Below the pieces are notes generated by a model. That model was not told where the DNA came from. It made no database searches and saw nothing but the letters and a program-made list of their open reading frames with translations. DNA of 64,000 bases from Oscillospiraceae bacterium (lineage in GTDB: Bacteria > Bacillota > Clostridia > Saccharofermentanales > Saccharofermentanaceae). A program made the translations under genes and the position numbers. The stretch is from contig CADAKH010000011.1 of assembly GCA_902788505.1 (NCBI GenBank), positions 1 through 64,000 on the forward strand, in the 5' to 3' direction. Below are positions 37,439 to 46,786 of this stretch, in pieces; positions within the stretch are counted from its first letter, which is position 1; the number at the start of each line of letters is the position of its first letter.

Positions 37439-38629
37439 TCAGTCGGAAGGATGGCTCTTATAGAGAAGCTTTAGAAGTATCGGAGCCGCGATCGAACTTA
37501 CGAGGATCATGAGGATTACCGCCGTGAAATAGTCGGAGGAGATAAGTCCTGCCGCAAGTCCTTTTTGTGCGGTGATGAGCGCGACTTCGCCACGTGTCAT
37601 CATGCCGACACCGATCTTGAGTGAGTCGCCCCACTTGAATCTGCAAAGCTTTGACGCGGTGCCGCAGCCGATGATCTTCGAGATAAGAGCTACTGCAACG
37701 AATGAGATCGAGAAGAGCATGAGAGTAGGATTCATGCTCTCGAAAGAAACCTTCAATCCGATTCCAGCAAAGAAGATGGGCGCGAAAACCATGTAGGAGC
37801 TGACGTCTACCTTACGCTCAACGTACTTAACGTCGTGGAGGTTGCAAAGGACGACACCTGCCACATAAGCGCCTGTGATGTCTGCAATTCCGAAATATCT
37901 CTCGGCTACGTAAGACATGCCGATACAGTAAACGAGAGCTGCGATCGGAATTCTTCTTGTATGTTCATATCTGGCGTCGAGCCATTCGAAACCCTTATAA
38001 ACAACGAAGCCCGTGATGATGGCGATCGCGAAGAACAATACCGCCTTGAGCATCGTTACCCATACTGACGTGCCGGAACCCTTGGCACTCAATACGAATG
38101 TGAGAACGACGATTACGATGACATCATCAATGATGGCAGCACTTACGATGGTCGTTCCAACAGTGCCGCTGAGCTTACCGAGTTCCTTGAGGGCAGCTAC
38201 AGTGATGCTGACTGATGTGGCAGCCATAAGTGTTCCAACGAAGAGACCTTTAATGAACTGGTCAGATCCGATGGGACCGAAACCATAGAAACTCATGAAG
38301 AGCAAGGCGCCCATGACGAGAGGGGCGAATACGCCGGCGCATGCGATGACAGTAGCCTTAAGGCCCGTCTGCTTAAGCTTCTTCATGTCTGTGGAGAGAC
38401 CTGCTTCGAACATGAGCATGATAACGCCGATCTCTGCCATCTTGTTGATGAAGTCAGACTGATCCACAATGCCAAGAACGGCAGGTCCGATCAAAAGACC
38501 TGCAACGATCTCTCCAACGACCTCAGGTGCGTGAAGTTTTCTTGCTATGATTCCGAACACCTTCGCAGTGAGCAGTATCAGGGCGATGTCAAGTAAAAAT
38601 CTAAGGCTTTCCAAATCAGTCACTTCCAT
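37439..38629 (-). CDS. Cation:proton antiporter (CPA2, KefB/NapA-like)
   Basis: 396 residues with about 12 helices. VVGEIVAGLLIGPAVLG, MLMFEAGLSTDMKKLK and ADITGAYVAGVVL fit CPA2 antiporters, and AAIIDDVIVIVVL contains the paired aspartates of the ion site. There is no C-terminal TrkA-N domain, so it resembles NapA-type Na+/H+ exchangers rather than KefC. It is the first gene of the minus-strand group and is divergent from the FkbH-like operon. Confidence 0.88.
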   Translation of the reverse strand: MEVTDLESLRFLLDIALILLTAKVFGIIARKLHAPEVVGEIVAGLLIGPAVLGIVDQSDFINKMAEIGVIMLMFEAGLSTDMKKLKQTGLKATVIACAGVFAPLVMGALLFMSFYGFGPIGSDQFIKGLFVGTLMAATSVSITVAALKELGKLSGTVGTTIVSAAIIDDVIVIVVLTFVLSAKGSGTSVWVTMLKAVLFFAIAIITGFVVYKGFEWLDARYEHTRRIPIAALVYCIGMSYVAERYFGIADITGAYVAGVVLCNLHDVKYVERKVDVSSYMVFAPIFFAGIGLKVSFESMNPTLMLFSISFVAVALISKIIGCGTASKLCRFKWGDSLKIGVGMMTRGEVALITAQKGLAAGLISSDYFTAVILMILVSSIAAPILLKLLYKSHPSD

Positions 38630-38797
38630 TCAAAAAAGGCAATTCAATGCCCGCCAAATTTCACCGTTACTAGTTATATCACGCTATATTTTTTGCTGCA
38701 GGCTGCACTTTATACAAACTTATTCTTTTAATAAAGTGTTTTAGGCGTAAAAATGTTATTATAAAGTGTCGAATTACGGCACACCGGAGGCTTATTA

Positions 38798-40579
38798 ATG
38801 AAACAGCTTGAGTATCCTTACGATTCCGACTATATCCTTCGCAAGAAGAAGGCTATCAGAAGAGAGCTTTTGGCGAGGGAGGATATCAAGTATATCGAGA
38901 AGAAGATCGCCATCTTAGGCGGCTCCACGACCAGCGATATCAAGCAGGTATTAGAGCTCTTCCTTTTGAATTACGGCATTAAGCCGGAGTTTTTCGAATC
39001 CGAATACAATAAGTATTTTGAAGACGCGGTCTTCGGCAATCCCGAGCTTGACGCTTTCAAGCCGGATCTCGTTTTCGTGCACACCACTACAAGAAACATC
39101 GCAAGATTCCCGTCTGTCACGGATTCTCCCGAGCAGATCGACGCTCTTCTCGAAGAGACCATGGGAAGATTCGAGCAGGTCTGGAAAGCACTTGCAGACA
39201 GATTCCAGTGCACGATAATTCAGAACAATTTCGAGCAGCCTTATTACAGGCTCCTGGGCAACAGCGATTTTACGAATATCCACGGCAGGCTGAACTTCAT
39301 CAACAGACTTAACGACAGGTTCTGCAGTTATGCCCAGACACACGGCAATTTCTTCATTAATGACATCAACTATGTCTCTGCTGTCTACGGCATCAAGAAG
39401 TGGGCAGACCCGGGTGACTGGTACAGATATAAGTATGCTTTGAGCGTTTCCGCGATCCCTGATTTTGCGTTCAATCTGGCTCGCATAATCAAGGCGGTTT
39501 ACGGCCGCAACAAGAAGGCGTTTGCGCTCGATATGGACAATACATTGTGGGGCGGAATCGTAGGCGACGACGGTCCAGAGAACATAAAGGTAGGTCACGA
39601 GGATGCGGAATCCGAACTTTTCACGGAGTTCCAGCAGTACGTTAAGGCGCATAAGGATCTGGGCATCCTTCTTACCGTCGCATCCAAGAACGACGAGGAG
39701 AACGCACTGGCAGGCCTCGCACGTCCCGACTCAACGCTCAAGCAGGATGACTTCATCATCATCAAGGCCAACTGGGACAACAAGGACCGCAATATCGCGA
39801 GCATCGCTTCAGAACTAAACATTGGTTCCGACAGCTTCGTTTTCGTGGACGACAACCCTGTCGAGAGAGCGCTCGTTGAGAACCAGATCGCAGGCATTTC
39901 CGTACCTGAAGTCGGCGCGCCGGAGACATACATCGACGTGCTCGATTCGAACGGATTTTTTGAAGTTACGGGCATTTCCGAAGAGGACTTAAAGCGCGGC
40001 GGAATGTATAAGGCAAACATGGAGCGCGCCAAGGCATCGGCTTCATTCGAGAATTACGACGATTATCTGAGGTCGCTCGAGATGACTGCCGAGATCAAGC
40101 CTTTCGCACCTGTCTATATGGCCCGCATCGCCGAGCTTACGAATAAGAGCAACCAGTTCAACCTGACGACAAAGCGCTGTTCACAGGCTGAGATCGAGAA
40201 GTTCGCATCTGACCCTTCCTACATCACTTTATACGGAAGATTAGAGGACAAGTTCGGCGACAACGGTGTTGTAGCGGTAACTTTCGGCCACGCTGAAGGT
40301 GACACGTTCCACATCGATCTGTGGCTCATGAGCTGCAGAGTCTTAAAGCGCGGTATGGAATTTGCAATGATGGATGAGCTCATAGCAGAGGCAAAATCCC
40401 GCAATATCACGAAGATTAAAGGCTACTATTTCCCGACCGCAAAGAATAAAATGGTCAAGGATTTTTACGAGCTTCAGGGCTTTACCAAGATCATGGAGAC
40501 CGAAGACGGCACGTCCGAGTGGATCCTGGATCTTAATGAGCCCCATAAGAGCGGCAATGTTGCAATCAGGGTCAACTGA
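38798..40579 (+). CDS. FkbH-like HAD-IIIC protein with C-terminal GNAT domain
   Basis: 593 residues. Family members take the phosphoglyceryl group of 1,3-bisphosphoglycerate, dephosphorylate it and load it on a carrier protein as glyceryl-S-ACP. The N-terminal part (about 25-240) is SGNH-like, starting IAILGGSTTSD. The HAD core has ALDMDNTLWGG (catalytic DxD), VASKNDEEN and FVDDNPVERALV. The GNAT-like end has LTNKSNQFNLTTKR and SCRVLKRGME. ACCGGAGG precedes the ATG. It leads a four-gene operon with ACP, MBOAT and ThrH-like genes, which points to use of the acyl unit on the envelope rather than in a polyketide. Confidence 0.9.
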   Translation: MKQLEYPYDSDYILRKKKAIRRELLAREDIKYIEKKIAILGGSTTSDIKQVLELFLLNYGIKPEFFESEYNKYFEDAVFGNPELDAFKPDLVFVHTTTRNIARFPSVTDSPEQIDALLEETMGRFEQVWKALADRFQCTIIQNNFEQPYYRLLGNSDFTNIHGRLNFINRLNDRFCSYAQTHGNFFINDINYVSAVYGIKKWADPGDWYRYKYALSVSAIPDFAFNLARIIKAVYGRNKKAFALDMDNTLWGGIVGDDGPENIKVGHEDAESELFTEFQQYVKAHKDLGILLTVASKNDEENALAGLARPDSTLKQDDFIIIKANWDNKDRNIASIASELNIGSDSFVFVDDNPVERALVENQIAGISVPEVGAPETYIDVLDSNGFFEVTGISEEDLKRGGMYKANMERAKASASFENYDDYLRSLEMTAEIKPFAPVYMARIAELTNKSNQFNLTTKRCSQAEIEKFASDPSYITLYGRLEDKFGDNGVVAVTFGHAEGDTFHIDLWLMSCRVLKRGMEFAMMDELIAEAKSRNITKIKGYYFPTAKNKMVKDFYELQGFTKIMETEDGTSEWILDLNEPHKSGNVAIRVN

Positions 40580-40612
40580 TCAGGGACATCCGCAAATAAG
40601 GAGATTAGGATA

Positions 40613-40855
40613 ATGACAAGAGAAGAGATCTACGGCAAGCTTAACGAAGTATTCCAGGACGTTTTCGATGACGAGGACATCACTGTCAACGATTCAACAG
40701 TTGCATCTGATGTTGACGGCTGGGACTCTCTGGAGCACATCAACCTTATAGTTGCTGTTGAAAGATGCTTTGGCATCAAGTTCACGATGGGTGAGACGAC
40801 CGGTCTTAAGAATGTCGGCGAGATGGTAGACAGGATCATCGCCCACCTCGGCTAA
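40613..40855 (+). CDS. Acyl carrier protein
   Basis: 80 residues. The phosphopantetheine site is DGWDSLEHINLI, with the Ser in DSL. The helical ends are those of a stand-alone carrier protein of the kind paired with FkbH or DltA proteins. AAGGAGA lies upstream. The position between the loader and the MBOAT gene implies that it carries the glyceryl or acyl unit between them. Confidence 0.92.
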   Translation: MTREEIYGKLNEVFQDVFDDEDITVNDSTVASDVDGWDSLEHINLIVAVERCFGIKFTMGETTGLKNVGEMVDRIIAHLG

Positions 40856-40865
40856 GGGTTAATTA

Positions 40866-42410
40866 ATGTCGTTAGTATCCGCACTTTTCCTGGCTTTCGT
40901 TGCAGCAGTCTTACTGCTCTACTTTGTGCTGCCCAAGTCCGTAAGACTCTGGGTGGTCCTGGCTGCGAGCCTTGCTTTTGCAGGATTTTTAGGTTTTTAC
41001 ACATTGCTGTTCGTCCTGGTGTCGGCAGTACTCTGTTATGTCGGAGGCCTTCTTGCCGGCCCCTCGAAAAGCAATGCTCTGCGCAACGCCGCAACCGTAA
41101 TAACGGTCTTAATCAACATCGCGCTTTTGTGCTGTATCAAGTATTACAACGTGCTGGGCCTTGCCGCTGAAAGACTCAATCTCCTCTTCGGCGCGACCGA
41201 GACCTCTAACACATTCTTCCTCTACGCAGTTCCTGTCGGAATGTCTTTCTATGTCCTCCAGACATCAGGTTACATCTTAGACTGCAGATGGGAAAAGATC
41301 GCACCCGAGAAGAACTTCTTCAAGGTTTTATTGTTCTCAACATATTTCCCGCAGCTCATGTCGGGACCTATGAACACTTACGCTAACCTTTCCGCAGAGT
41401 TCGAGAAGGCCAAGTCCGTCAAGTTCTCACTTGAGAGGATCTGCGACGGCGCGGTAAGGATCGCGTGGGGATTTTTCAAAAAGCTCGTAATCGCTGAGCG
41501 CGCCGCAATGCCCGTAAATCTTATCTTTGGAGACCACCAGACATTCACGGGTCTCTATGTTCCGATCGGCGTTTTCTTCTTCGCGATCCAGCTCTACTGC
41601 GATTTCTCCGGATGCATGGACGTCGTAATCGGCGTATCCCACATGCTCGGCATCGAACTTCCCGAGAACTTCAACTGCCCGTTCTTCTCAAAGACCGTCA
41701 AGGAATACTGGAGAAGATGGCACATCACTCTTGGCGGATGGCTCCGTGATTACCTCATGTATCCTATCCTGAAAAGCGAGCCGCTCATTAAGCTCGGCGA
41801 CTGGTCGAAGGCAAAGTTCGGCAAGAAGAACGGTAAGAAAGTCCCGACTTATGTTGCTCTTTTCATCCTCTGGTTTGCAGTAGGTTACTGGCACGGCGGT
41901 CTCTGGAACTACGTTATCGGCTCAGGCATCCTGCACTTTATCTATATCGTGCTCGGCATGATCTTCGAGCCTGTGTCAAAGAAGATCCGTCCGAAGATCG
42001 GTGCTGACAAACTCTACTTCAGGATCTTCCAGTCCGTCCGCACATTCATCCTGATGCTCTCGGGCTTCGTATTCTTCAGATCTGCTACGGTCAAGGACGC
42101 AGTCGACATGTATGCTGCGATCTTCCGTAGAGGCGGAGCTGCTCTTAACTGGGCAAACTTCTCAGCTTCGGGAATGGATCTCAGCAACCTTATCGTTCTC
42201 ATAGTTGCAGTACTTCTCGTTGTTGCAGTTGATTCATATAAGTACCGCCCAAGTGAAGATGAAGCGCCGCGCTCTACCATCGCACTTCTCAGAAGCAAAG
42301 GGATCGTTGTCCTCTGGGCAGCTTTTATGGTTTTGTTTGTTGCAACTTTAGTCTTCGGAATGTATGGTTTAGGCTATGATTCCGGTTCATTCATATACGC
42401 TAGAATTTAA
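40866..42410 (+). CDS. MBOAT family O-acyltransferase (DltB/AlgI/PatA-like)
   Basis: 514 residues, about 11-12 helices. Signature blocks are PVGMSFYVLQTSGYILDC, FPQLMSGP, EYWRRWHITLGGWLRDYLMYP and WHGGLWNY, the last holding the catalytic His. MBOATs take an acyl group from a cytoplasmic donor (acyl-ACP or CoA) and pass it across the membrane to an extracellular acceptor. It starts 10 bp after the ACP gene. No DltD or PatB-like partner is in the operon, so transfer may be direct or use a distant SGNH protein. Confidence 0.92.
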   Translation: MSLVSALFLAFVAAVLLLYFVLPKSVRLWVVLAASLAFAGFLGFYTLLFVLVSAVLCYVGGLLAGPSKSNALRNAATVITVLINIALLCCIKYYNVLGLAAERLNLLFGATETSNTFFLYAVPVGMSFYVLQTSGYILDCRWEKIAPEKNFFKVLLFSTYFPQLMSGPMNTYANLSAEFEKAKSVKFSLERICDGAVRIAWGFFKKLVIAERAAMPVNLIFGDHQTFTGLYVPIGVFFFAIQLYCDFSGCMDVVIGVSHMLGIELPENFNCPFFSKTVKEYWRRWHITLGGWLRDYLMYPILKSEPLIKLGDWSKAKFGKKNGKKVPTYVALFILWFAVGYWHGGLWNYVIGSGILHFIYIVLGMIFEPVSKKIRPKIGADKLYFRIFQSVRTFILMLSGFVFFRSATVKDAVDMYAAIFRRGGAALNWANFSASGMDLSNLIVLIVAVLLVVAVDSYKYRPSEDEAPRSTIALLRSKGIVVLWAAFMVLFVATLVFGMYGLGYDSGSFIYARI

Positions 42411-42425
42411 CGGAGGTAATTGGAA

Positions 42426-43034
42426 ATGAATATTGTTTGTCTTGATATGGAAGGTGTCCTCGTACCTGAGATCTGGATCGAGTTCTCAAAAAAGACGGGT
42501 ATCCCGGAACTTACACGCACGACCAGGGATGAGCCTGATTACGACAAGCTCATGCATTGGAGACTCGGCATCTTGAGAGAGCACGGACTTGGTCTCAAGG
42601 AAATCCAGGATGTAATCGCACAGATCGACCCGCTCCCGGGCGCAAAGGAATTCCTGGATGAGCTCAGAAAGGACATGCAGGTAATAATCATAAGTGATAC
42701 GTTCACGCAGTTTGCCATGCCGCTCATGAAGAAGCTCGGCTATCCCGCACTTTTCTGCAACTCACTTATCGTAGGCGAAGACGGTATGATCGAAGACTTC
42801 AAGATGAGGATCGAAAACTCAAAGCTCTCAACAGTTAAGGCACTGCAGTCCATCGGATTTGATACCATCGCATCCGGCGACTCCTATAACGATCTTGCAA
42901 TGATCAAGGCATCAAAGGCAGGATTCCTTTTCAAGAGCACGGAGAAGATAATAACTGCCAACCCTGATATCCCTGCATTCGAGGAGTTCTCTGAGCTCCT
43001 GGCTGCTATCAAGGCTGTTCCTGATTCAAACTGA
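42426..43034 (+). CDS. thrH: ThrH-like HAD phosphatase (phosphoserine phosphatase/homoserine phosphotransferase)
   Basis: 202 residues. MNIVCLDMEGVLVPEIW holds the nucleophile D-x-E typical of ThrH. PDYDKLM and LGLKEIQDVI match Pseudomonas ThrH closely, and SDTFTQF and SGDSYNDLAM supply HAD motifs 2 and 4. ThrH dephosphorylates phosphoserine and can phosphorylate homoserine. The ATG lies 8 nt after GGAGGT and 15 bp after the MBOAT stop; a TTG six bases earlier is less likely. In this operon it could supply serine, or act on a phosphoglyceryl intermediate. That is inference. Confidence 0.88.
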   Translation: MNIVCLDMEGVLVPEIWIEFSKKTGIPELTRTTRDEPDYDKLMHWRLGILREHGLGLKEIQDVIAQIDPLPGAKEFLDELRKDMQVIIISDTFTQFAMPLMKKLGYPALFCNSLIVGEDGMIEDFKMRIENSKLSTVKALQSIGFDTIASGDSYNDLAMIKASKAGFLFKSTEKIITANPDIPAFEEFSELLAAIKAVPDSN

Positions 43035-43060
43035 TTTATTTTTAGGTTACGTAGTTTTAG

Positions 43061-43086
43061 GCCGCTCCACGTGGGGCGGCTTTTTT
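43061..43086 (+). terminator. Intrinsic terminator of the FkbH-ACP-MBOAT-ThrH operon
   Basis: Stem GCCGCTCC/GGGGCGGC with loop ACGT, then TTTTTT. It confirms that the operon ends with the ThrH-like gene. Confidence 0.92.
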
Positions 43087-43115
43087 CTGCTAGCCTCAGG
43101 GCCCAAGGTCAACTG

Positions 43116-43205
43116 TTGTCCCACGGCCCTCGTTTTATGGCAATCTGGGACAAGAAATCGCAGATTCTTGTCCCACGGGTCCTTCTTTTCGCGATTCTGG
43201 GACAA
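43116..43205. repeat. Tandem hairpin repeat built from TTGTCCCA/TGGGACAA arms
   Basis: Two 38-bp units (43116-43153 and 43168-43205), 52 bp apart. Each starts TTGTCCCACGG and ends TCTGGGACAA, so each can fold. The end of unit 1 and start of unit 2 also pair as TGGGACAAGAAATC/GATTCTTGTCCCA around GCA, a stronger alternative hairpin. Units share length and arms but differ in the loop. It lies between convergent genes, outside coding sequence. Confidence 0.75.
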
Positions 43206-43244
43206 TACCGGGGATAATGATTCGGATTGGTCAGGGTGGCAGGC

Positions 43245-43904
43245 TTAATCCTTATAAGCTTTCGGCAGATTCCAGCCGTAGTGAGCCGCGCAGAATCTGA
43301 TTGCGCAGACGAAGAAGAATCCGGCGAGCATTGCAGCTTCTGCTGAGCCTGTGATGATATAGAAAACATATACTATGGCGGCACCAACGATCGAAGCACA
43401 TGCATATATGTGCTTTACGAAAATGTAGGGCATCTCGAGCGAGAGGACATCTCTTAAGACACCGCCGCCTACACCGGTGACGACACCGAGAAAGATTACG
43501 AGAAACGCATTGTTGGCGTGGGCTCCGAGAAGACCTGTGTGGACACCGTCGGCAGTAAATGCTGCAAGGCCGATAGTATCAAACCAGAAGAAGAACTTTT
43601 CATAAATGGCGCGTGTCTTGTCTGAGATCTCGCGCTTTTTCTTGTGCTGCCACCATACAAAAATGAAAGTGATGTTTGCCGTGACGGCAGCGATGATTAC
43701 GAACAAAGGGTTCTTGAAAGCCATCGGAGGGGTGGAGCCGGTGATAAGGTCCCTGATGATGCCGCCGCCCGTAGCTGTCAGGAGCGCTAAGATGTTTACA
43801 CCGAAGATGTCCATCTTCTTCCTGATTCCGGCCATGGCACCGGACACTGCAAAAGCCACAGTGCCGATGATGTCTGTTATCAAGATGAAAAGTTCGGTAT
43901 CCAT
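43245..43904 (-). CDS. TRIC/YadS (UPF0126) family membrane channel protein
   Basis: About 219 residues from MDTELF; starts at 43913 or 43928 are possible. Seven helices in two three-helix repeats, each with a glycine-rich core: ATGGGIIRDLITG and GVGGGVLRDVLS. Prokaryotic TRIC proteins form trimeric cation (K+) channels; some relatives have been linked to amino acid transport. TATAAT sits 7 nt before the chosen ATG, which would make the message leaderless, and there is no clear ribosome site. Confidence 0.9.
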   Translation of the reverse strand: MDTELFILITDIIGTVAFAVSGAMAGIRKKMDIFGVNILALLTATGGGIIRDLITGSTPPMAFKNPLFVIIAAVTANITFIFVWWQHKKKREISDKTRAIYEKFFFWFDTIGLAAFTADGVHTGLLGAHANNAFLVIFLGVVTGVGGGVLRDVLSLEMPYIFVKHIYACASIVGAAIVYVFYIITGSAEAAMLAGFFFVCAIRFCAAHYGWNLPKAYKD

Positions 43905-44019
43905 AGGAGACATTATATATGTTTTCACGCGAAAATATAGTTGCAGTGCCGTTCTTTATTTGACAGTTAACATCTCTAAAAATAAAATATAACAATCTAT
44001 AAGGGCGGAGGCGTTTTAA

Positions 44020-44451
44020 ATGGCTGCAGTTACCGATTGCGAGCACCTCGTGCAGTACTATGAGACTGATCAGATGGGCGTAACACACCATTCGAACTAC
44101 ATCAGATGGTTTGAGGAAGCAAGGACTAAACTTTTCGAGGATATCGGACTGGGCTATAAGGGCATGGAAGAGATGGGAATTATAAGTCCCGTCGTAGGCC
44201 TTACCGCCAAGTACAAGACTATGGCCAAATACTGTGATACAGTCGTTATCAGGGCTGAGATCACGAGATATACGGGTGTCAGATTTGACATCAAATACAC
44301 GGTCTTCGATAAGGAGACCGGGCAGGTAAGATGCACGGGAACAAGCGAGCACTGCTTCATCAACCGTGCGGGTAAGGTTATCTCGCTCCAGCGGGAAAGA
44401 CCGGAAGAACACGCGAGATTTGATATGCTCGTTAACGGAAAGGAAGGTTAA
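44020..44451 (+). CDS. Acyl-CoA thioesterase, 4HBT/YbgC-like hot-dog fold
   Basis: 143 residues. YYETDQMGVTHHSNYIRWFEEAR is the family signature, with the catalytic Asp in the D-x-M-G-V-x-H-H motif (YbgC class). It hydrolyses short acyl- or hydroxybenzoyl-like CoA thioesters. GGCGGAGG precedes the ATG. The next gene, trxB, begins 3 bp after the stop, so they share a transcript with tyrS. Confidence 0.9.
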   Translation: MAAVTDCEHLVQYYETDQMGVTHHSNYIRWFEEARTKLFEDIGLGYKGMEEMGIISPVVGLTAKYKTMAKYCDTVVIRAEITRYTGVRFDIKYTVFDKETGQVRCTGTSEHCFINRAGKVISLQRERPEEHARFDMLVNGKEG

Positions 44452-44454
44452 GAT

Positions 44455-45366
44455 ATGGCAGACATCATCATCGTAGGTGCAGGTCCGGCAGGCCTTTCGG
44501 CAGCTATCTATGCTAGACGTGCGGGAATGGTTACCACACTTTATGAGGCCGAAATGTATGGCGGCCAGATCGTAAACACTCCCGAGATCGAGAACTATCC
44601 GGCTATTGCCAAGATATCCGGTTTCGATTTTGCAAATGACCTTTATAACCAGGCAATCAATCTAGGTGCAACTCTTGAGTTCGATAAGGTTGAGGCCATC
44701 TTGAAAACAGAGACCGGCTTTGAAGTAAAGCTCGCATCAGGCAATACTGATACGGCAAAGGCTGTCATTCTCGCAGTAGGTGCTTCGAACCGCCATCTTG
44801 GAATTGCAAGAGAAGATGATCTCTTAGGAAAGGGCATCTCTTATTGCGCCACATGTGACGGTGCGTTCTATAAGGGCAAGACGGTTGCGGTCAATGGCGG
44901 CGGAAATACTGCCGTTGAAGATGCCATATATCTTGCAGGTATCGTGGACAAGGTATATCTTATACACCGCAGAAATGAATTCAGAGCTGATGAAGTCCTC
45001 GTCAATGCGGCAAAAGAACTTCCAAACATTGAGATCGTTACACCTTATGTTATCGATGATCTCCTGGGTGAGCCCAAGCTTTCCGGAGTGGAGCTTACAA
45101 ATAAAGAGGACGGAAGCAAGAAGACGATAGATGTTGACGGACTTTTCGTTGCTATAGGCCAGGAGCCGAAGACCGCTGACTTCAAGGACCTTGTAACTTT
45201 GCAGGGCGGATATATCGAAGCAGGCGAGAACTGCAAGACTAATGTCGAGGGTATCTTTGCCGCAGGCGACGCGAGAGTCAAGAAGGTAAGGCAGCTTACC
45301 ACAGCATGCGCTGACGGCGCAGTTGCCGCACTTGCTGCGATCGACTACATCAAGCTCGGCGTCTGA
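44455..45366 (+). CDS. trxB: Thioredoxin-disulfide reductase
   Basis: 303 residues, usual size. Moves electrons from NADPH through FAD to thioredoxin. IVGAGPAGLSAAIYA binds FAD, SYCATCDGAF holds the redox CxxC, VNGGGNTAVEDAIYL is the NADPH fold and IFAAGDAR binds FAD near the end. AVNGGG replaces the usual V(I/V)GGG, a minor change. It supports ribonucleotide reductase and redoxin turnover. Confidence 0.95.
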   Translation: MADIIIVGAGPAGLSAAIYARRAGMVTTLYEAEMYGGQIVNTPEIENYPAIAKISGFDFANDLYNQAINLGATLEFDKVEAILKTETGFEVKLASGNTDTAKAVILAVGASNRHLGIAREDDLLGKGISYCATCDGAFYKGKTVAVNGGGNTAVEDAIYLAGIVDKVYLIHRRNEFRADEVLVNAAKELPNIEIVTPYVIDDLLGEPKLSGVELTNKEDGSKKTIDVDGLFVAIGQEPKTADFKDLVTLQGGYIEAGENCKTNVEGIFAAGDARVKKVRQLTTACADGAVAALAAIDYIKLGV

Positions 45367-45397
45367 TAAAAGAGATAACAATTAGTTGGAGGAATAT

Positions 45398-46630
45398 ATG
45401 TACAGAAATGTATTTGATGTGCTTGAAGAGAGAGGTTACTTCTCACAGGCAACACACAGAGATGAGATCTATGAGCTTTTGAGCAAGCCCGGTGTATCTT
45501 TCTACATCGGTTTTGACCCGACTGCTGACTCTCTTCACGTAGGTCACTTCGTTCAGATGATGGTAATGAGCCACATGCAAAAGGCCGGCCACAGACCGAT
45601 CGCTCTCATGGGCGGCGGTACAGGAATGATCGGAGACCCTTCCGGCCGTACCGACATGCGTCAGATGATGACCGTAGAGACTATCGACCATAACGTTGAG
45701 TGCTTCAAGAAGCAGATGGGCAAGGTCGTTGATTTCTCAGACGGAAAGGCTCTCATCGTTAACAACGCTGATTGGCTCAGAAACCTCAACTACATTGAGT
45801 TCTTAAGAGAAGTCGGTGCGCATTTCTCGGTAAATAAGATGCTTACAGCCGAGTGCTACAAGCAGCGTCTTGAGAAAGGCCTTTCTTTCCTTGAATTCAA
45901 CTATATGCTCATGCAGGGATACGATTTCTATTATCTCCACGAGAACTACGGCTGTGACCTTGAGTTCGGCGGTGACGACCAGTGGTCAAACATCCTTGCA
46001 GGCATGGAGCTTGTACGCCGTAAGAAAGGTGATTCAGTATACGGCCTTACATTTACTCTCCTTACCAACAGCGAAGGAAAGAAGATGGGCAAGACGGCCA
46101 AGGGTGCTGTATGGCTTGATCCTGAGAAGACACCTGTTTTCGACTTCTACCAGTACTGGAGAAATGTTGATGATGCTGATGTCATCAAGTGCATGAAGCT
46201 TCTCACATTCCTTGAGATGGATGAGATCAACGAGTACGCCAAGCTTAAGGATTCAGCTATCAACGAAGCAAAGAAGAGACTTGCTTACGAAGTAACAAAG
46301 ATCATCCACGGTGAAGAGGCTGCCGATATCGCGAAAAAGACGGCAGAAGATATTTTCGAGAACGCCGGAAGATCTGAAGACATGAAGACAACTGAGATCA
46401 CAAACGATGAGCTCTCAGCAGGTATGCAGATTGCTGATGCTCTCGTTAAAGCAGGTCTCATGAAGTCCAAGGGTGAAGCAAGAAGAATGATCCAGCAGAA
46501 GGGCGTTTACCTCAATGACAACGTTGTTGAGGATCAGTTCTATGAACTCAAGGAATCAGACTTCGATGCAAACGGCGAAGCTATCGTACGTAAGGGTAAG
46601 AAGAATTATCACCGTTTCAAGATCGGCTGA
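45398..46630 (+). CDS. tyrS: Tyrosyl-tRNA synthetase
   Basis: 410 residues from the ATG 6 nt after GGAGG. Class I synthetase for tyrosine. HIGH appears as HVGH in [10 protein letters not shown], and KMSKS as KKMGKT. The C-terminal S4 RNA-binding domain (about 345-405) is intact. The pattern fits the TyrZ-like/longer bacterial class. No T-box was found upstream; it is the last gene of the thioesterase-trxB operon. Confidence 0.96.
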   Translation: MYRNVFDVLEERGYFSQATHRDEIYELLSKPGVSFYIGFDPTADSLHVGHFVQMMVMSHMQKAGHRPIALMGGGTGMIGDPSGRTDMRQMMTVETIDHNVECFKKQMGKVVDFSDGKALIVNNADWLRNLNYIEFLREVGAHFSVNKMLTAECYKQRLEKGLSFLEFNYMLMQGYDFYYLHENYGCDLEFGGDDQWSNILAGMELVRRKKGDSVYGLTFTLLTNSEGKKMGKTAKGAVWLDPEKTPVFDFYQYWRNVDDADVIKCMKLLTFLEMDEINEYAKLKDSAINEAKKRLAYEVTKIIHGEEAADIAKKTAEDIFENAGRSEDMKTTEITNDELSAGMQIADALVKAGLMKSKGEARRMIQQKGVYLNDNVVEDQFYELKESDFDANGEAIVRKGKKNYHRFKIG

Positions 46631-46655
46631 TAAGGGCTCTTTAAAATGTTTTCTG

Positions 46656-46690
46656 TCCCCGGCATATGTTAATGTCGGGGATTTTTATTT
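46656..46690 (+). terminator. Intrinsic terminator of tyrS
   Basis: Stem TCCCCGGCAT/ATGTCGGGGA (one wobble), loop ATGTTA, then TTTTTATTT. Confidence 0.9.
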
Positions 46691-46786
46691 GTACATTTAG
46701 TTTATATTGTCGGTTTATGTTCGTTGAAATGATTTTTTGCGTAGCGTAAAATATTTTTATCTTTTGTGTTTGGAGGGGTTTTGGTT

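Noticed and set aside
43116..43205. CRISPR array
   Set aside because: Only two units, palindromic arms at both ends, a 14-bp gap between units and no cas genes.
45367..45397. T-box leaders for tyrS and trpS
   Set aside because: Spacers are 31 and 82 bp, with no TGGNACCGCG motif. The only T-box seen is at 50.7-51.0 kb.
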